Assembly: GCA_022783865.1 (NCBI GenBank)
Contig: JALFYY010000010.1
Span: 1-64,000 of the forward strand
Length of the DNA: 64,000 nt
Direction of reading: 5' to 3'
Source: Bacteroidales bacterium
Lineage (GTDB): Bacteria > Bacteroidota > Bacteroidia > Bacteroidales > Paludibacteraceae
The position numbers and the translations under genes are program-made. Each line of letters opens with the position of its first letter. Positions within the stretch are counted from its first letter, which is position 1. The notes beneath the pieces were generated by a model. That model worked only from the letters and a program-made list of their open reading frames with translations. It did no database searches and had not been told where the DNA came from. This document shows, piece by piece, positions 34,233-42,728 of the stretch.

Positions 34233-35186
34233 ATGAAAATCCTTATCGCTCCGCTCAATTGGGGACTCGGACACGCTTCCCGTTGTATTCCTATCATTCG
34301 CCACTACCTGACCAAAGGGTACGAGGTGGTTTTGGCGGGCGATGGTGAAGCATTGTCGTTGCTGCGCAGAAACTTCCCTGATCTGAGAGTAATGGCATTG
34401 CCGCACCTCAACCTGCGTTATTCTAATGGCAATTCGCAGATTCGGGCGATGTTGCGCGCCTTCCCCAAAATCATTGCATGGGCGATAGCCGACCATAAAG
34501 CCCTCAAAAAGATATTACGGACCGAGCCTTTCGATCGGGTGATATCCGACAACCGTTTCGGGTGTTATGCCAAAGGTGTGCAATCTGTCTATATTACCCA
34601 CCAGTTGCTTATTCCCCTGCCGCGTCCGTGGCAATGGCTGCAACCGATGCTTCACAGAGTGCATCTCCTTATCATTCAGCGATATAGCGAATGTTGGATT
34701 CCCGATCATGCTACCGAACCTTCCTTGTCCGGCAAACTTTCGCACTACTATCCGTTGCCTTCCAATGCCCGTTTTGTAGGGGTGCTTTCGCGTTTCCCTG
34801 TCCATTCCTGTGAAGTTCCGCCAACCGGGTCTTACGATGTTGTGGCTGTGCTTTCGGGATTGGAGCCCCAGCGTACTCTTTTCGAACAAGCCATCATCGG
34901 GGAATATAGTAGGACCGGCAAATCTTTATTGATAGTCAGAGGCAAACCAGATGCCCCTTTCTGTAAGATTACGAAAAACAATATCACCCTTGTCCCGTAT
35001 ATGGATGATGCTTTGTTGCAGCACTTTCTTTTGCAGGCGGAAACCGTTATCGCCCGAAGCGGTTATTCTACCGTTATGGATCTCTATGCTTTGGGTGTAC
35101 TCTCGCGTAGCCGTCTCGTTCCCACTCCCGGACAACCCGAGCAGGAATATCTGGCGGCCTATATCGGTTCACTCGGAAAACACTGA
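34233..35186 (+). CDS. MurG-like glycosyltransferase (GT28 type), short C-terminus
   Basis: This 317-residue GT-B type enzyme has the N-terminal nucleotide-sugar glycosyltransferase start MKILIAPLNWGLGHASRC (glycine-rich loop as in MurG). Its C-terminal domain holds LSGLEPQRT, VPYMDDALLQHFL and the sugar-nucleotide loop ARSGYSTVMDLYALG. The C-terminus stops at GSLGKH soon after QPEQEYLAAY, where I would expect roughly 30 more residues, so the 3' end may be truncated. The 11-bp array 3 starts 63 bases after the stop. Donor and acceptor are unknown. Confidence 0.85.
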   Translation: MKILIAPLNWGLGHASRCIPIIRHYLTKGYEVVLAGDGEALSLLRRNFPDLRVMALPHLNLRYSNGNSQIRAMLRAFPKIIAWAIADHKALKKILRTEPFDRVISDNRFGCYAKGVQSVYITHQLLIPLPRPWQWLQPMLHRVHLLIIQRYSECWIPDHATEPSLSGKLSHYYPLPSNARFVGVLSRFPVHSCEVPPTGSYDVVAVLSGLEPQRTLFEQAIIGEYSRTGKSLLIVRGKPDAPFCKITKNNITLVPYMDDALLQHFLLQAETVIARSGYSTVMDLYALGVLSRSRLVPTPGQPEQEYLAAYIGSLGKH

Positions 35187-35248
35187 ATTTTCAGGGCAAT
35201 AGCGCCGTCATCTTGTCCTCAATAGAGGTACATAGGAAAGTGCTATCG

Positions 35249-35369
35249 TTATTTGGTGATTATTTGGTGATTATTTGGTGATTACTTGGTGATTCGGCTA
35301 CCCTTACGCTACCGGTAAGCATACATTGTGCCCTCGTCAAGCATACACTGAGCATTTTATAAGCATACA
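35249..35369. repeat. 11-bp phased array, TTATTTGGTGA then AAGCATACA type (array 3)
   Basis: Four units TTATTTGGTGA (fourth: TTACTTGGTGA) start at 35249, 35260, 35271 and 35282. The 11-bp phase continues with CTACC at 35298 and 35309 and AAGCATACA at 35317, 35339 and 35361 (two steps of 22 = 2 x 11). The whole is eleven 11-bp steps long. Read on the other strand the first part is ATCACCAAATA, close to the ATCACCCAGTA of array 2. Confidence 0.92.
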
Positions 35370-35394
35370 ACATGCTGTTTTTTTCGGAAAAATC

Positions 35395-35426
35395 ATTGTC
35401 TGAACCGCTTATATTTGCTATCTTTG
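35395..35426 (+). promoter_or_regulatory. Promoter of the DUF4832-type lipoprotein gene (two overlapping -7 boxes)
   Basis: ATTG (35395-35398), a 20-base spacer and TATCTTTG (35419-35426). A second box, TATATTTG, lies 9 bases upstream (35410-35417). Confidence 0.7.
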
Positions 35427-35451
35427 TAGCCAATCAATCATTACAATAACT

Positions 35452-36846
35452 ATGTCTGTACCTCAGAAACCGATAACGCTGCCAATCCTTCTGTTGTCTC
35501 TTGCCCTTGTTTTTGCTGGCTGCAATGCTCCTTTCCCGGGAGAACAACCCTCGCACGATGACAACGACACCACTCGTCTGCCCCAAGACTCTGTTTATCA
35601 GACCGTTCATATGCAAACGGAGGTGACTTCCGTGCAGCCTATGACAGGCTTGGTCCTTTGGCCCGATCACTCACAGGAACTGAACACCACCTATGGCAAA
35701 TCTATCTCTTTGGAGTTCTCTTATTGTCTCCCTTGCAAGGTTGTAAAGGGCAAGAAGGGTGACAAAATCGAATATGACTGGACATCTTTCGATGCTCTTT
35801 TGCAAGATATTGCTTCGCGCAACCATCAGGCTGTCATTCGTTTCCGTTACGAATACCCCAATAGCACTGATGTTGATGGAAAACGTGGCACTACTGCCGT
35901 GCCTGACTACATCAAAGCATTGCCCGGTTACAGCGAAACCTACAGCAAGAATCCCGGTGGTGACGGACCGACCTACTATGCCGATTGGCGGAATGCTGAA
36001 CTGCAATGGTTTACCAAACAGTTCTATACTGATTTTAATCTGCGTTATGCCGATGATCCCCGTATCGCTTTCTTGGAAGTAGGATTCGGGCATTGGTCCG
36101 AATACCATATTTATGGTACCAAACTCCAACTCGGAGTCAACTTTCCGAGTAAAGCATATCAGAAAGAGTTCTTCCTTCATATGGCGCAAGTGATGGATAT
36201 CCCATGGCTTGTTTCTGTCGATGCTGCCGATGATTCTTATACTCCTGTTGTCGGTGATGCTGCTTTGACTGCCTTGGATTTCGGTTTGTTCGACGACTCG
36301 TTTATGCACGAGAATCACGATCTCTGGCAAGGAGAGGGCTACAACGAAGAGTGTTGGAATGCAATAGGAAAACAGATACGATGGCAACGCGGTGTTTGTG
36401 GCGGAGAGATTAGTTACTATACCGACAAAGACCAGCGCAATTTCCTCAATCCTGCAGGTCTGTATGGGATTACGTGGGAACAGGCTGCCGATAAATATCA
36501 CATCACTTTCATGATTGCCAACGATGCGCCTGCCGGACCTTATGGCACTGCGGCACGTTTCCGTGAAGCAGGTATGTTTTGCGGATACCGTTTCAAAGTG
36601 CTCGACTGCCGTACCAAAGAGGGTGAAACGCAGGTGCTGGTCAAAAACATCGGTATTGCGCCTCTTTATAGGGATGCTTATTTTGCCATTGCCGATACGC
36701 AGTCGGAAGAAACCTTGCGCGGTCTGCTCCCGGGAGAAAAGAAAACGGTAACAATTCCTGTGCAGCTCCTTGATGCGTCCGATTTGCATATCCGGTCCAA
36801 GCATATCCTCAAAGGACAGCAAATCGAATTCTCGGGCAACTTCTAA
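35452..36846 (+). CDS. DUF4832-type secreted lipoprotein (putative glycosidase-like)
   Basis: This 464-residue lipoprotein has a signal peptide with lipobox VFAGC (cysteine about residue 24). A TIM-barrel-like domain follows, with segments PMTGLVLWPDH, FRYEYP, YADDPRIAFLEVGFGHWSEYH and FDDSFMHE (about residues 63-290). It ends in a beta-sandwich region (about 370-464), as in DUF4832/DUF4874 proteins. Conserved Glu and Asp residues in the FLEVGFGHW and LFDDSF segments could be catalytic, but no enzyme activity is known to me for the family. It probably acts on carbohydrate at the cell surface; that is inference. Monocistronic. Confidence 0.75.
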   Translation: MSVPQKPITLPILLLSLALVFAGCNAPFPGEQPSHDDNDTTRLPQDSVYQTVHMQTEVTSVQPMTGLVLWPDHSQELNTTYGKSISLEFSYCLPCKVVKGKKGDKIEYDWTSFDALLQDIASRNHQAVIRFRYEYPNSTDVDGKRGTTAVPDYIKALPGYSETYSKNPGGDGPTYYADWRNAELQWFTKQFYTDFNLRYADDPRIAFLEVGFGHWSEYHIYGTKLQLGVNFPSKAYQKEFFLHMAQVMDIPWLVSVDAADDSYTPVVGDAALTALDFGLFDDSFMHENHDLWQGEGYNEECWNAIGKQIRWQRGVCGGEISYYTDKDQRNFLNPAGLYGITWEQAADKYHITFMIANDAPAGPYGTAARFREAGMFCGYRFKVLDCRTKEGETQVLVKNIGIAPLYRDAYFAIADTQSEETLRGLLPGEKKTVTIPVQLLDASDLHIRSKHILKGQQIEFSGNF

Positions 36847-36877
36847 ACAGCCTGAAAGCAAAGCATATAAAGGGCAT

Positions 36878-36907
36878 AAAAAAAGAAAGGTTGTCCTCTC
36901 GACAACC
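36878..36907 (-). terminator. Terminator of the candidate small RNA, also downstream of folC
   Basis: GGTTGTC (36889-36895) and GACAACC (36901-36907) form a 7-bp stem with a five-base loop. On the minus strand it is followed by TTTCTTTTTTT (36888-36878). Confidence 0.8.
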
Positions 36908-36944
36908 CAATCTTTACTTAACCTTAAATCTAATACCATGAAAA
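36878..36944 (-). ncRNA. Candidate small RNA, about 67 nt
   Basis: A full promoter (CTTG-N20-TACCTTTG, 36951-36982) and an intrinsic terminator (36878-36907) on the minus strand enclose about 67 bases with no likely gene. The expected start is near 36944. The first half is A/T- and purine-rich and single-stranded-looking (around GGTATTAGATTTAAGG); the second half is the terminator hairpin. It lies between folC and the converging lipoprotein gene. Confidence 0.45.
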
Positions 36945-36950
36945 ACGTTG

Positions 36951-36982
36951 CAAAGGTAATGCTTATTCTGCATATACGCAAG
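36951..36982 (-). promoter_or_regulatory. Promoter of the candidate small RNA
   Basis: On the minus strand, CTTG (36979-36982), a 20-base spacer and TACCTTTG (36951-36958). The CTTG form of the -33 box is the same as at the tRNA-Arg promoter. Confidence 0.65.
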
Positions 36983-37027
36983 TTTTTTGCTAAAAAAATA
37001 TGTTGTACAGCATATTTTTGTGCTTTT

Positions 37028-38263
37028 TCAGAACAAAGACAGTGCTTCCCCTACAATGTAATTACTTCCTCCGATGTATAAGAAATCGTTGACAGATAGC
37101 GAATTGCGTGCTGAATCAACGGCTTCTTTTACCGATCTGAAGGCTTTGCCTGCCAAATGGTGCTTTTTTGCCGTCTCGAGCAATTGTTGTGCCGGTATGG
37201 CTCTGTGAGTGGCGGCTTGCGTAAAGTAGTAGATAGCGTTCAGGGGAAGAAGTGATAACACTGCATCAACGTCTTTGTCACTCACCATACCGAATACGAT
37301 ATGTATGTGCCCGCATTGCGCCGAAAGTGCCTTGATTTGTTCTGCCACATACCGGATACCGTGCGAATTGTGACCTGTGTCGCATACGATAAACGGTTGT
37401 TGGCAAAGCACTTGCCAGCGACCTTGTAGTCCGGTCATGTCGCACACATGCGCAAAACCTTGTTGAAGGGCGTTATCCTCAATCCGGAAGTGTGAGGATA
37501 GTTGCTGCAATGCCGTATATGCCGTTTGGTGATTCTTCTGTTGGTAATATCCTTGCAATTGGCAAACCATGTCTGCAGGGTAGCGTTGTTGCTGGTCGGC
37601 AAAAACAATAGGAGACTGCATTTCTGCCGCTTTCTTGATAAACACGGGTGCAGTCTCAGGGTCGGTTTCACCGATAACTACAGGTACGCCTTGTTTGATG
37701 ATACCTGCCTTTTCTGCGGCAATCTTGGGCAGGGTACTGCCTAAAAACTCTGTGTGGTCAAATCCTATATTGGTGATGACGGAAAGGAGTGGTGTGAGGA
37801 TATTGGTGGAATCCAACCGTCCTCCCAAACCTGTTTCGATGACCGCTACATCCACTTGTTCAGTGGCGAAATAATCGAACGCCATTGCCATCGTAGTCTC
37901 GAAAAACGATGGCTTGAGTTGTTCTAAGAACTGCCGGTGCTTTTCTACGAATCCTACAACATCTTCTTCCTCAATCATCTTTCCGTTGATGCGGATTCTT
38001 TCACGGAAATCCACTAAGTGTGGCGATGTGTAGAGCCCCGTTTTGTATCCTGCTGCCTGCAGAGTGGCGGCAATCAAGTGAGAGGTACTGCCTTTCCCGT
38101 TGGTACCGGCAATATGGATTGACGGAAAGGCAAGATGCGGATTCTTCAGATGTGCCGTCAGACGGATGGTGTTGTCCAATCCCGGTTTGTATGCTGCAGC
38201 CCCGACAAGATGAAATGCCGGTTGCGAATTGTAGAGATATTGCAGTGTTTCTTCGTAAGTCAT
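37028..38263 (-). CDS. folC: Folylpolyglutamate synthase/dihydrofolate synthase
   Basis: This 411-residue Mur-ligase-family enzyme adds glutamate to folates. It shows the ATP loop GTNGKGSTSHL (about residues 45-55), the FolC block SPHLVDFRERIRING, the ETGLGGRLDSTN motif and the C-terminal domain VCDTGHN. The start at 38263 gives MTYEETLQYL; the long upstream extension overlaps other genes and is not real. A TAACTTTG box lies 9 bases upstream, giving a very short leader. Confidence 0.95.
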   Translation of the reverse strand: MTYEETLQYLYNSQPAFHLVGAAAYKPGLDNTIRLTAHLKNPHLAFPSIHIAGTNGKGSTSHLIAATLQAAGYKTGLYTSPHLVDFRERIRINGKMIEEEDVVGFVEKHRQFLEQLKPSFFETTMAMAFDYFATEQVDVAVIETGLGGRLDSTNILTPLLSVITNIGFDHTEFLGSTLPKIAAEKAGIIKQGVPVVIGETDPETAPVFIKKAAEMQSPIVFADQQQRYPADMVCQLQGYYQQKNHQTAYTALQQLSSHFRIEDNALQQGFAHVCDMTGLQGRWQVLCQQPFIVCDTGHNSHGIRYVAEQIKALSAQCGHIHIVFGMVSDKDVDAVLSLLPLNAIYYFTQAATHRAIPAQQLLETAKKHHLAGKAFRSVKEAVDSARNSLSVNDFLYIGGSNYIVGEALSLF

Positions 38264-38271
38264 ACTGGGTG

Positions 38272-38279
38272 CAAAGTTA
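38272..38279 (-). promoter_or_regulatory. -7 box of folC
   Basis: TAACTTTG on the minus strand, 8 bases from the start codon. No clear -33 box. Confidence 0.5.
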
Positions 38280-38340
38280 CAACTTATTTGTGAGTTGCGG
38301 TTGCGTTGCACTTGTTTATTTGCATGTTTTGTAGGATAGT

Positions 38341-38372
38341 GTTGATTATGTCGTAAAAAATCAGTACTTTTG
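38341..38372 (+). promoter_or_regulatory. Promoter of the S4-domain gene
   Basis: GTTG (38341-38344), a 20-base spacer and TACTTTTG (38365-38372), 24 bases before the ATG at 38396. Confidence 0.7.
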
Positions 38373-38395
38373 CAGTGAAAGAAAAACGCTTGCTT

Positions 38396-38617
38396 ATGCA
38401 AATTATCCAATTCCAATTGCGTCAGGATGAAGACTTTATCCCGTTGATGCAACTGCTCAAAGCCGTAAATGTCGTTTATTCGGGCAGTGAGGCGGCTCAT
38501 TTGATTACATCCGGTCAAGTGTTTCGCAACGGTACTGTGGAAACCCGTAAGCGAGCCAAAATAACAGCCGGAGAAGAAATTTGTTTGCTGGATTTCCATA
38601 TATCAGTAACAAATTGA
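38396..38617 (+). CDS. S4-domain RNA-binding protein (YbcJ-like)
   Basis: This 73-residue protein is a single S4-like RNA-binding domain (FIPLMQLLKAVNVVYSGSEAAHLITSGQVFRNGTVETRKRAKI), as in the small YbcJ/YaaA group. It should bind structured RNA. The ATG at 38396 is preferred over an in-frame GTG at 38375, which would lie 2 bases behind the -7 box. It is monocistronic between folC and aspA. Confidence 0.88.
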   Translation: MQIIQFQLRQDEDFIPLMQLLKAVNVVYSGSEAAHLITSGQVFRNGTVETRKRAKITAGEEICLLDFHISVTN

Positions 38618-38623
38618 AAAGGA

Positions 38624-38655
38624 TTTGGCATATTCAGTAAAATAGTGTACCTTTG
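38624..38655 (+). promoter_or_regulatory. Promoter of aspA
   Basis: TTTG (38624-38627), a 20-base spacer and TACCTTTG (38648-38655), 35 bases before the ATG. Confidence 0.85.
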
Positions 38656-38690
38656 TAAGATAATATCAACCCTTAAACTTTGACATATTT

Positions 38691-40112
38691 ATGCAACAAG
38701 AGTTTCGTACAGAGTCCGATTTATTAGGCGAATTGCAAGTACCTGCTGAGGCACTGTATGGTGTGCAAACGCTACGTGGAATAGAGAACTTCCCGATTAG
38801 CAAGTTCCGTTTGTCGGACTATCCTGCTTTCGTTAACGGACTGGCATATACCAAATTAGCGGCGGCTGTCGCCAACCACAGGTTGGGCTTGTTGACCGAT
38901 GCGCAGTTTGCAGGTATCCGGCAGGCTTGCGAAGAGATATTGGCAGGCAAACATCACGACCAGTTCCCCGTTGACATGATTCAGGGAGGTGCCGGAACTA
39001 CTACCAATATGAATGCCAACGAAGTTATCGCCAATCGTGCTTTGCAACTGATGGGGCATGAGGCGGGCGAGTATAAATATTGCTCACCCAACGACCATGT
39101 CAATTGCTCGCAGTCAACCAACGACGCTTATCCAACTGCCATCCATTTGGGACTCTATGCTACTTGTCTGGAGTATATCAAGCACTTCGATCTCTTGATT
39201 GAGTCTTTCTCTGCAAAAGCCGTAGAGTTCAAGAATGTGCTCAAAATGGGACGTACACAGTTGGAAGATGCCGTACCTATGACATTGGGACAGACATTCG
39301 GGGCTTTTGCTTCGATTCTTGCCGATGAAAAGAAGCATTTGCAAGATGCCGCCGAAGAGTTGCTGACCGTTAATATGGGTGCTACCGCTATCGGTACGGG
39401 CATTTGCTCTGAGCCTGAATATGCGACACTCTGTGTTGCCGCTCTGAAAGAGGTAACGGGATGGAATGTTCGTTTGGCAGACGATTTGGTGGCTGCGACA
39501 AGTGATACATCAAGTATGGTGGGATTCTCCTCGGTTCTCCGTCGTATTGCCACCAAGATGAATAAGATTTGCAATGACCTGCGTTTATTGGGGTCGGGAC
39601 CCAAATGCGGGTTGCACGAAATCGACCTTCCGGCTCGCCAACCGGGTTCTTCTATCATGCCGGGCAAAGTGAATCCCGTTATACCGGAGGTGATGAACCA
39701 GATCTCTTATAAAGTAATCGGTAACGATTTGTGCGTGGCTATGAGTAATGAAGCGGCACAAATGGAGCTGAATGCAATGGAGCCGGTGATGGCGCAATGT
39801 TGTTTCGAGTCGGCGGAAATCATGATGAACGGTTTCGATGTGTTGCGCAAATACTGTATCGATGGTATCAAAGCCAACGAAACGGGATGCCGTAATTATA
39901 TAACGGGTTCTATAGGGATTGTTACTGCTTTGAACCCTGTCATTGGTTATAAGAACTCTACCAAAATAGCCAAAGAGGCGTTGGCTACCGGTAAATCTGT
40001 TTACGATTTGGTACTGGAACACGATATTCTTTCAAAAGAAGATTTGGATACCATTCTTTCTCCCGAGAATATGATTCGTCCGGTGAAGCTGAATATACGT
40101 CCGAAGAAATAA
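38691..40112 (+). CDS. aspA: Aspartate ammonia-lyase
   Basis: This 473-residue enzyme converts aspartate to fumarate and ammonia, feeding fumarate respiration typical of anaerobic Bacteroidota. The fumarase/aspartase signature GSSIMPGKVNP (about residues 322-332) holds the catalytic serine. The N-terminus DLLGELQVPAEALYGVQTLRGIENF and the length match aspartase rather than fumarase C. It is monocistronic with its own promoter and terminator. Confidence 0.94.
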   Translation: MQQEFRTESDLLGELQVPAEALYGVQTLRGIENFPISKFRLSDYPAFVNGLAYTKLAAAVANHRLGLLTDAQFAGIRQACEEILAGKHHDQFPVDMIQGGAGTTTNMNANEVIANRALQLMGHEAGEYKYCSPNDHVNCSQSTNDAYPTAIHLGLYATCLEYIKHFDLLIESFSAKAVEFKNVLKMGRTQLEDAVPMTLGQTFGAFASILADEKKHLQDAAEELLTVNMGATAIGTGICSEPEYATLCVAALKEVTGWNVRLADDLVAATSDTSSMVGFSSVLRRIATKMNKICNDLRLLGSGPKCGLHEIDLPARQPGSSIMPGKVNPVIPEVMNQISYKVIGNDLCVAMSNEAAQMELNAMEPVMAQCCFESAEIMMNGFDVLRKYCIDGIKANETGCRNYITGSIGIVTALNPVIGYKNSTKIAKEALATGKSVYDLVLEHDILSKEDLDTILSPENMIRPVKLNIRPKK

Positions 40113-40145
40113 GGATATCAGACCGGATATTATAACACGAAACAG

Positions 40146-40187
40146 ATATGCCGTTGCAGTATTGCTGTAACGGCATATTGTTTCTTG
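40146..40187 (+). terminator. Terminator of aspA
   Basis: ATATGCCGTTGCAG (40146-40159) and CTGTAACGGCATAT (40165-40178) form a 14-bp stem with one G-T pair, followed by TGTTTCTTG. Confidence 0.8.
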
Positions 40188-40218
40188 TGCGATCCTTATA
40201 GAGAGGGTAGTTGTCAAT

Positions 40219-40250
40219 GAAAGCAGGCAACTATTCAGTTGCCTGCTTTC
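40219..40250. terminator. Hairpin just behind tRNA-Pro
   Basis: GAAAGCAGGCAACT (40219-40232) and AGTTGCCTGCTTTC (40237-40250) are a perfect 14-bp stem with loop ATTC, beginning 4 bases past the tRNA 3' end. T-runs are short on both strands; it probably ends tRNA-Pro transcription. Confidence 0.65.
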
Positions 40251-40253
40251 TTG

Positions 40254-40326
40254 TCGAGATGAGGCGACTCGAACGCCCGACCCCTACGTCCCGAACGTAG
40301 TGCGCTACCAACTGCGCTACATCTCG
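40254..40326 (-). tRNA. tRNA-Pro (anticodon CGG)
   Basis: On the minus strand, acceptor CGAGATG pairs with CATCTCG. The anticodon stem CTACG/CGTAG encloses TTCGGGA, giving CGG. The T-arm contains GTTCGAGTC. CCA is not encoded. Confidence 0.96.
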
Positions 40327-40373
40327 ATTCGTGTGGTACACCGAACGGGTTGGCGGTGTATCCGTTATTATTG

Positions 40374-42701
40374 TTATTTTGTTTTCTTGCTACTGCCTTT
40401 CCTATGCGTTTTCGCTTCGGTAGGAGCGGTGGTGGCAATGATTTGCTTGCAATCCTCTTCTGTCAGGGTATCGGCATTGGTGCCTTTGGGCAGTTTGTAG
40501 TTGTGGTTGCCTTGCTTGATGTAGGCTCCGTATCTGCCGTTCAGTACCAAGATGTTGCCATACTCGTGGATAGGCAGTGCCGCCTGACGCTTTTGTTTTA
40601 TTATATGGATTGCCTCTTCCAATGTTACATGTTGCGGGTCAATTGCTTTTGGGATAGAGTAGAACTCTTTGTTTTGTTTGATGTAGGGACCGAACCTGCC
40701 TACATTGACAACCAAATCGTATCCCTCGAATTGCCCGATAGTATATGGATAAGGAGTATCAAACAGTGCCAAAGCTTCTTCCAGCGTAATGGTGAATACC
40801 GATTGTCCTTTTTCCAAAGAAGCAAACAGCGGTTTCTCCGTATCGGTAGCCGTACCAATCTGTATGCATGGACTGTTCTTGCCTATTTTAGCCATTACTT
40901 CCCGTCCCGTTTTAGGATCCTTGCCCAAATGGCGAGCCTCGATTTTCCCCGATGGAATAGTGGTTGTCATCGGATGGAACGTCTTGTAGAACTTGTCAAC
41001 CATTGTTACCCACTGCAACTTTCCTGCTGCTATTTCATCGAACGAACTTTCTGATTCTGCGGTGAAATCATAGTTGAGGATATCAGGGAAAGCCTCTACC
41101 AGGAAATTGTTGGTCATAAAGCCTAAGTCGGTCGGTACCAATTTGCCGGTATCTGCACCATAGGTTTCTGCCTTTGTTTTCTCCGTGATTTTGTTTCCTT
41201 TGAGAATCAGTTGCTGTATCTCCCGTTTTTGTCCTGTACGGTTGCCGCGTTCTACATAGTTGCGCGACTGTATGGTTTCGATGATGGTTGCATAGGTGGA
41301 CGGGCGTCCGATACCTAATTCTTCCATCTTCTTGACGAGCGATGCTTCGGTATAGCGGAACGGTGCTTTGGTGAACGATTGTTGTGCCAGCATTTCGTTA
41401 ATCTGTAGCGTTTCTCCCGCTTTCATCGGAGGAAGTATGGATGCACTTTCTTCGTTCTCATCGTCATTCGACTGGATATATACTTTCATAAACCCGTCAA
41501 ATACGATGGTCTCGCCTGTTGCTACAAAGTGGTAGTCCGTTCCTTCGGTTTGGATTTCGATATGCGTAGTTTCGATTTTTGCATCTGCCATTTGTGAGGC
41601 AATGGTGCGTTTCCAAATCAACTCATACAGTCTCCGTTCGTCTTCGTTGGCCCCTGCCTGGAGTGTATCCATATAGGTCGGACGGATAGCTTCGTGTGCT
41701 TCTTGTGCGCCTTTGGCTTTGGTGTGGAACTGGCGTTGTGTGTAGTAACTGTCACCATACTCTTTGGCAATCTCTTGCTTGGCAGTATTGAGTGCCAATT
41801 GTGAGAGATTCACCGAGTCGGTACGCATATAGGTAATTTTACCTGATTCGTAGAGACTTTGTGCCAAACGCATTGTTTTGGCTACTGCGAAGTGCAGTTT
41901 GCGTGACGCTTCCTGTTGCAGACTCGATGTCGTAAACGGAGGTGCAGGCGTGCGTTTGGATGGCTTGGTAGTGATGTTGTCCACCTTAAAAGTCGCTGTT
42001 TGGCAATGTTCCAAGAAGCGTAACACTTCTTCTTTGGTGGCAAAACGATGGTTAAGTTCCGTATGCAAAAGGATATCCTTTCCGTTTGCATCTTTCCCGA
42101 TGAAATCAGCGGTTACTACGTATTGATCGGTAGGTTTGAAGTCCCGGATTTGTTCTTCTCTTTCTACAATCAGACGGACAGCTACCGATTGTACGCGTCC
42201 GGCAGACAAACCCGGCATGATTTTCTTCCATAAGATAGGAGATAGTTCAAAGCCTACGATACGGTCTAGTACCCGGCGTGCTTGTTGGGCATCTACCAAG
42301 TTGTAGTCGATATCTCTCGGTTTTTGGATAGCTTCTTGTATAGCAGTCTTTGTGATTTCATGAAAGACAATACGGCGGCGTTGCTCCTTTTGGAGTTGCA
42401 ATACCTCGTTCAAATGCCATGCAATAGCTTCTCCCTCACGGTCTTCATCCGATGCGAGCCATACGGTTTCAGCTTGTTTTGCTTCTTTTTTCAGAATGTC
42501 AATGAGCTTGTGCTTTTTCGGATCGATTACGTAATGAGGAGCGTAGTTATTCTCAAAATCAATGCCCATACTATTCTTCCCAATACCTTCTATATCACGG
42601 ATATGGCCTTGAGAGGATAGTACATGAAACTCACTACCAAGAAACTTCTCAATGGTTTTTGCCTTAGCCGGAGATTCTACTATAACTAAATTCTTACTCA
42701 A
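40374..42701 (-). CDS. topA: DNA topoisomerase I
   Basis: This 775-residue type IA topoisomerase relaxes negative supercoils. The Toprim domain starts MSKNLVIVESPAKAKTIEKFL, its acidic motif is SDEDREGEAIAWHL, and the active-site tyrosine is in ITYMRTDS (about residue 295). The C-terminal part has Toprim-associated beta repeats with FGPYIKQNKEFYSIP and YGAYIKQG and a basic tail in place of the E. coli zinc fingers. The start is the TTG at 42701, which gives the canonical N-terminus. The only upstream alternative, TTG 42731, lies inside the -7 box. It is divergent from nfeD, with array 4 in between. Confidence 0.94.
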   Translation of the reverse strand: MSKNLVIVESPAKAKTIEKFLGSEFHVLSSQGHIRDIEGIGKNSMGIDFENNYAPHYVIDPKKHKLIDILKKEAKQAETVWLASDEDREGEAIAWHLNEVLQLQKEQRRRIVFHEITKTAIQEAIQKPRDIDYNLVDAQQARRVLDRIVGFELSPILWKKIMPGLSAGRVQSVAVRLIVEREEQIRDFKPTDQYVVTADFIGKDANGKDILLHTELNHRFATKEEVLRFLEHCQTATFKVDNITTKPSKRTPAPPFTTSSLQQEASRKLHFAVAKTMRLAQSLYESGKITYMRTDSVNLSQLALNTAKQEIAKEYGDSYYTQRQFHTKAKGAQEAHEAIRPTYMDTLQAGANEDERRLYELIWKRTIASQMADAKIETTHIEIQTEGTDYHFVATGETIVFDGFMKVYIQSNDDENEESASILPPMKAGETLQINEMLAQQSFTKAPFRYTEASLVKKMEELGIGRPSTYATIIETIQSRNYVERGNRTGQKREIQQLILKGNKITEKTKAETYGADTGKLVPTDLGFMTNNFLVEAFPDILNYDFTAESESSFDEIAAGKLQWVTMVDKFYKTFHPMTTTIPSGKIEARHLGKDPKTGREVMAKIGKNSPCIQIGTATDTEKPLFASLEKGQSVFTITLEEALALFDTPYPYTIGQFEGYDLVVNVGRFGPYIKQNKEFYSIPKAIDPQHVTLEEAIHIIKQKRQAALPIHEYGNILVLNGRYGAYIKQGNHNYKLPKGTNADTLTEEDCKQIIATTAPTEAKTHRKGSSKKTK

Positions 42702-42728
42702 ATCGTATTCGTTTTCGAAAAAGCGCTG

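Noticed and set aside
24281..35369. The short tandem arrays as CRISPR arrays
   Set aside because: Units are 11 bp with no unique spacers and no cas genes in the window.
35671..36981. 436-codon minus-strand frame opposite the lipoprotein gene
   Set aside because: It is antisense to a well-supported lipoprotein and shows no recognisable domain; its 5' end merely overlaps the candidate small RNA.
36940..37083. A 47-codon plus-strand frame starting MKNVAKVML between the lipoprotein gene and folC
   Set aside because: It overlaps the folC 3' end, has no plus-strand promoter and runs through an A/T-rich hairpin. The minus-strand promoter and terminator explain the region better, though a short peptide is not excluded.
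38264..38599. Long in-frame extension of folC
   Set aside because: It overlaps the S4-domain gene on the other strand and its promoter; the family start is at 38263.
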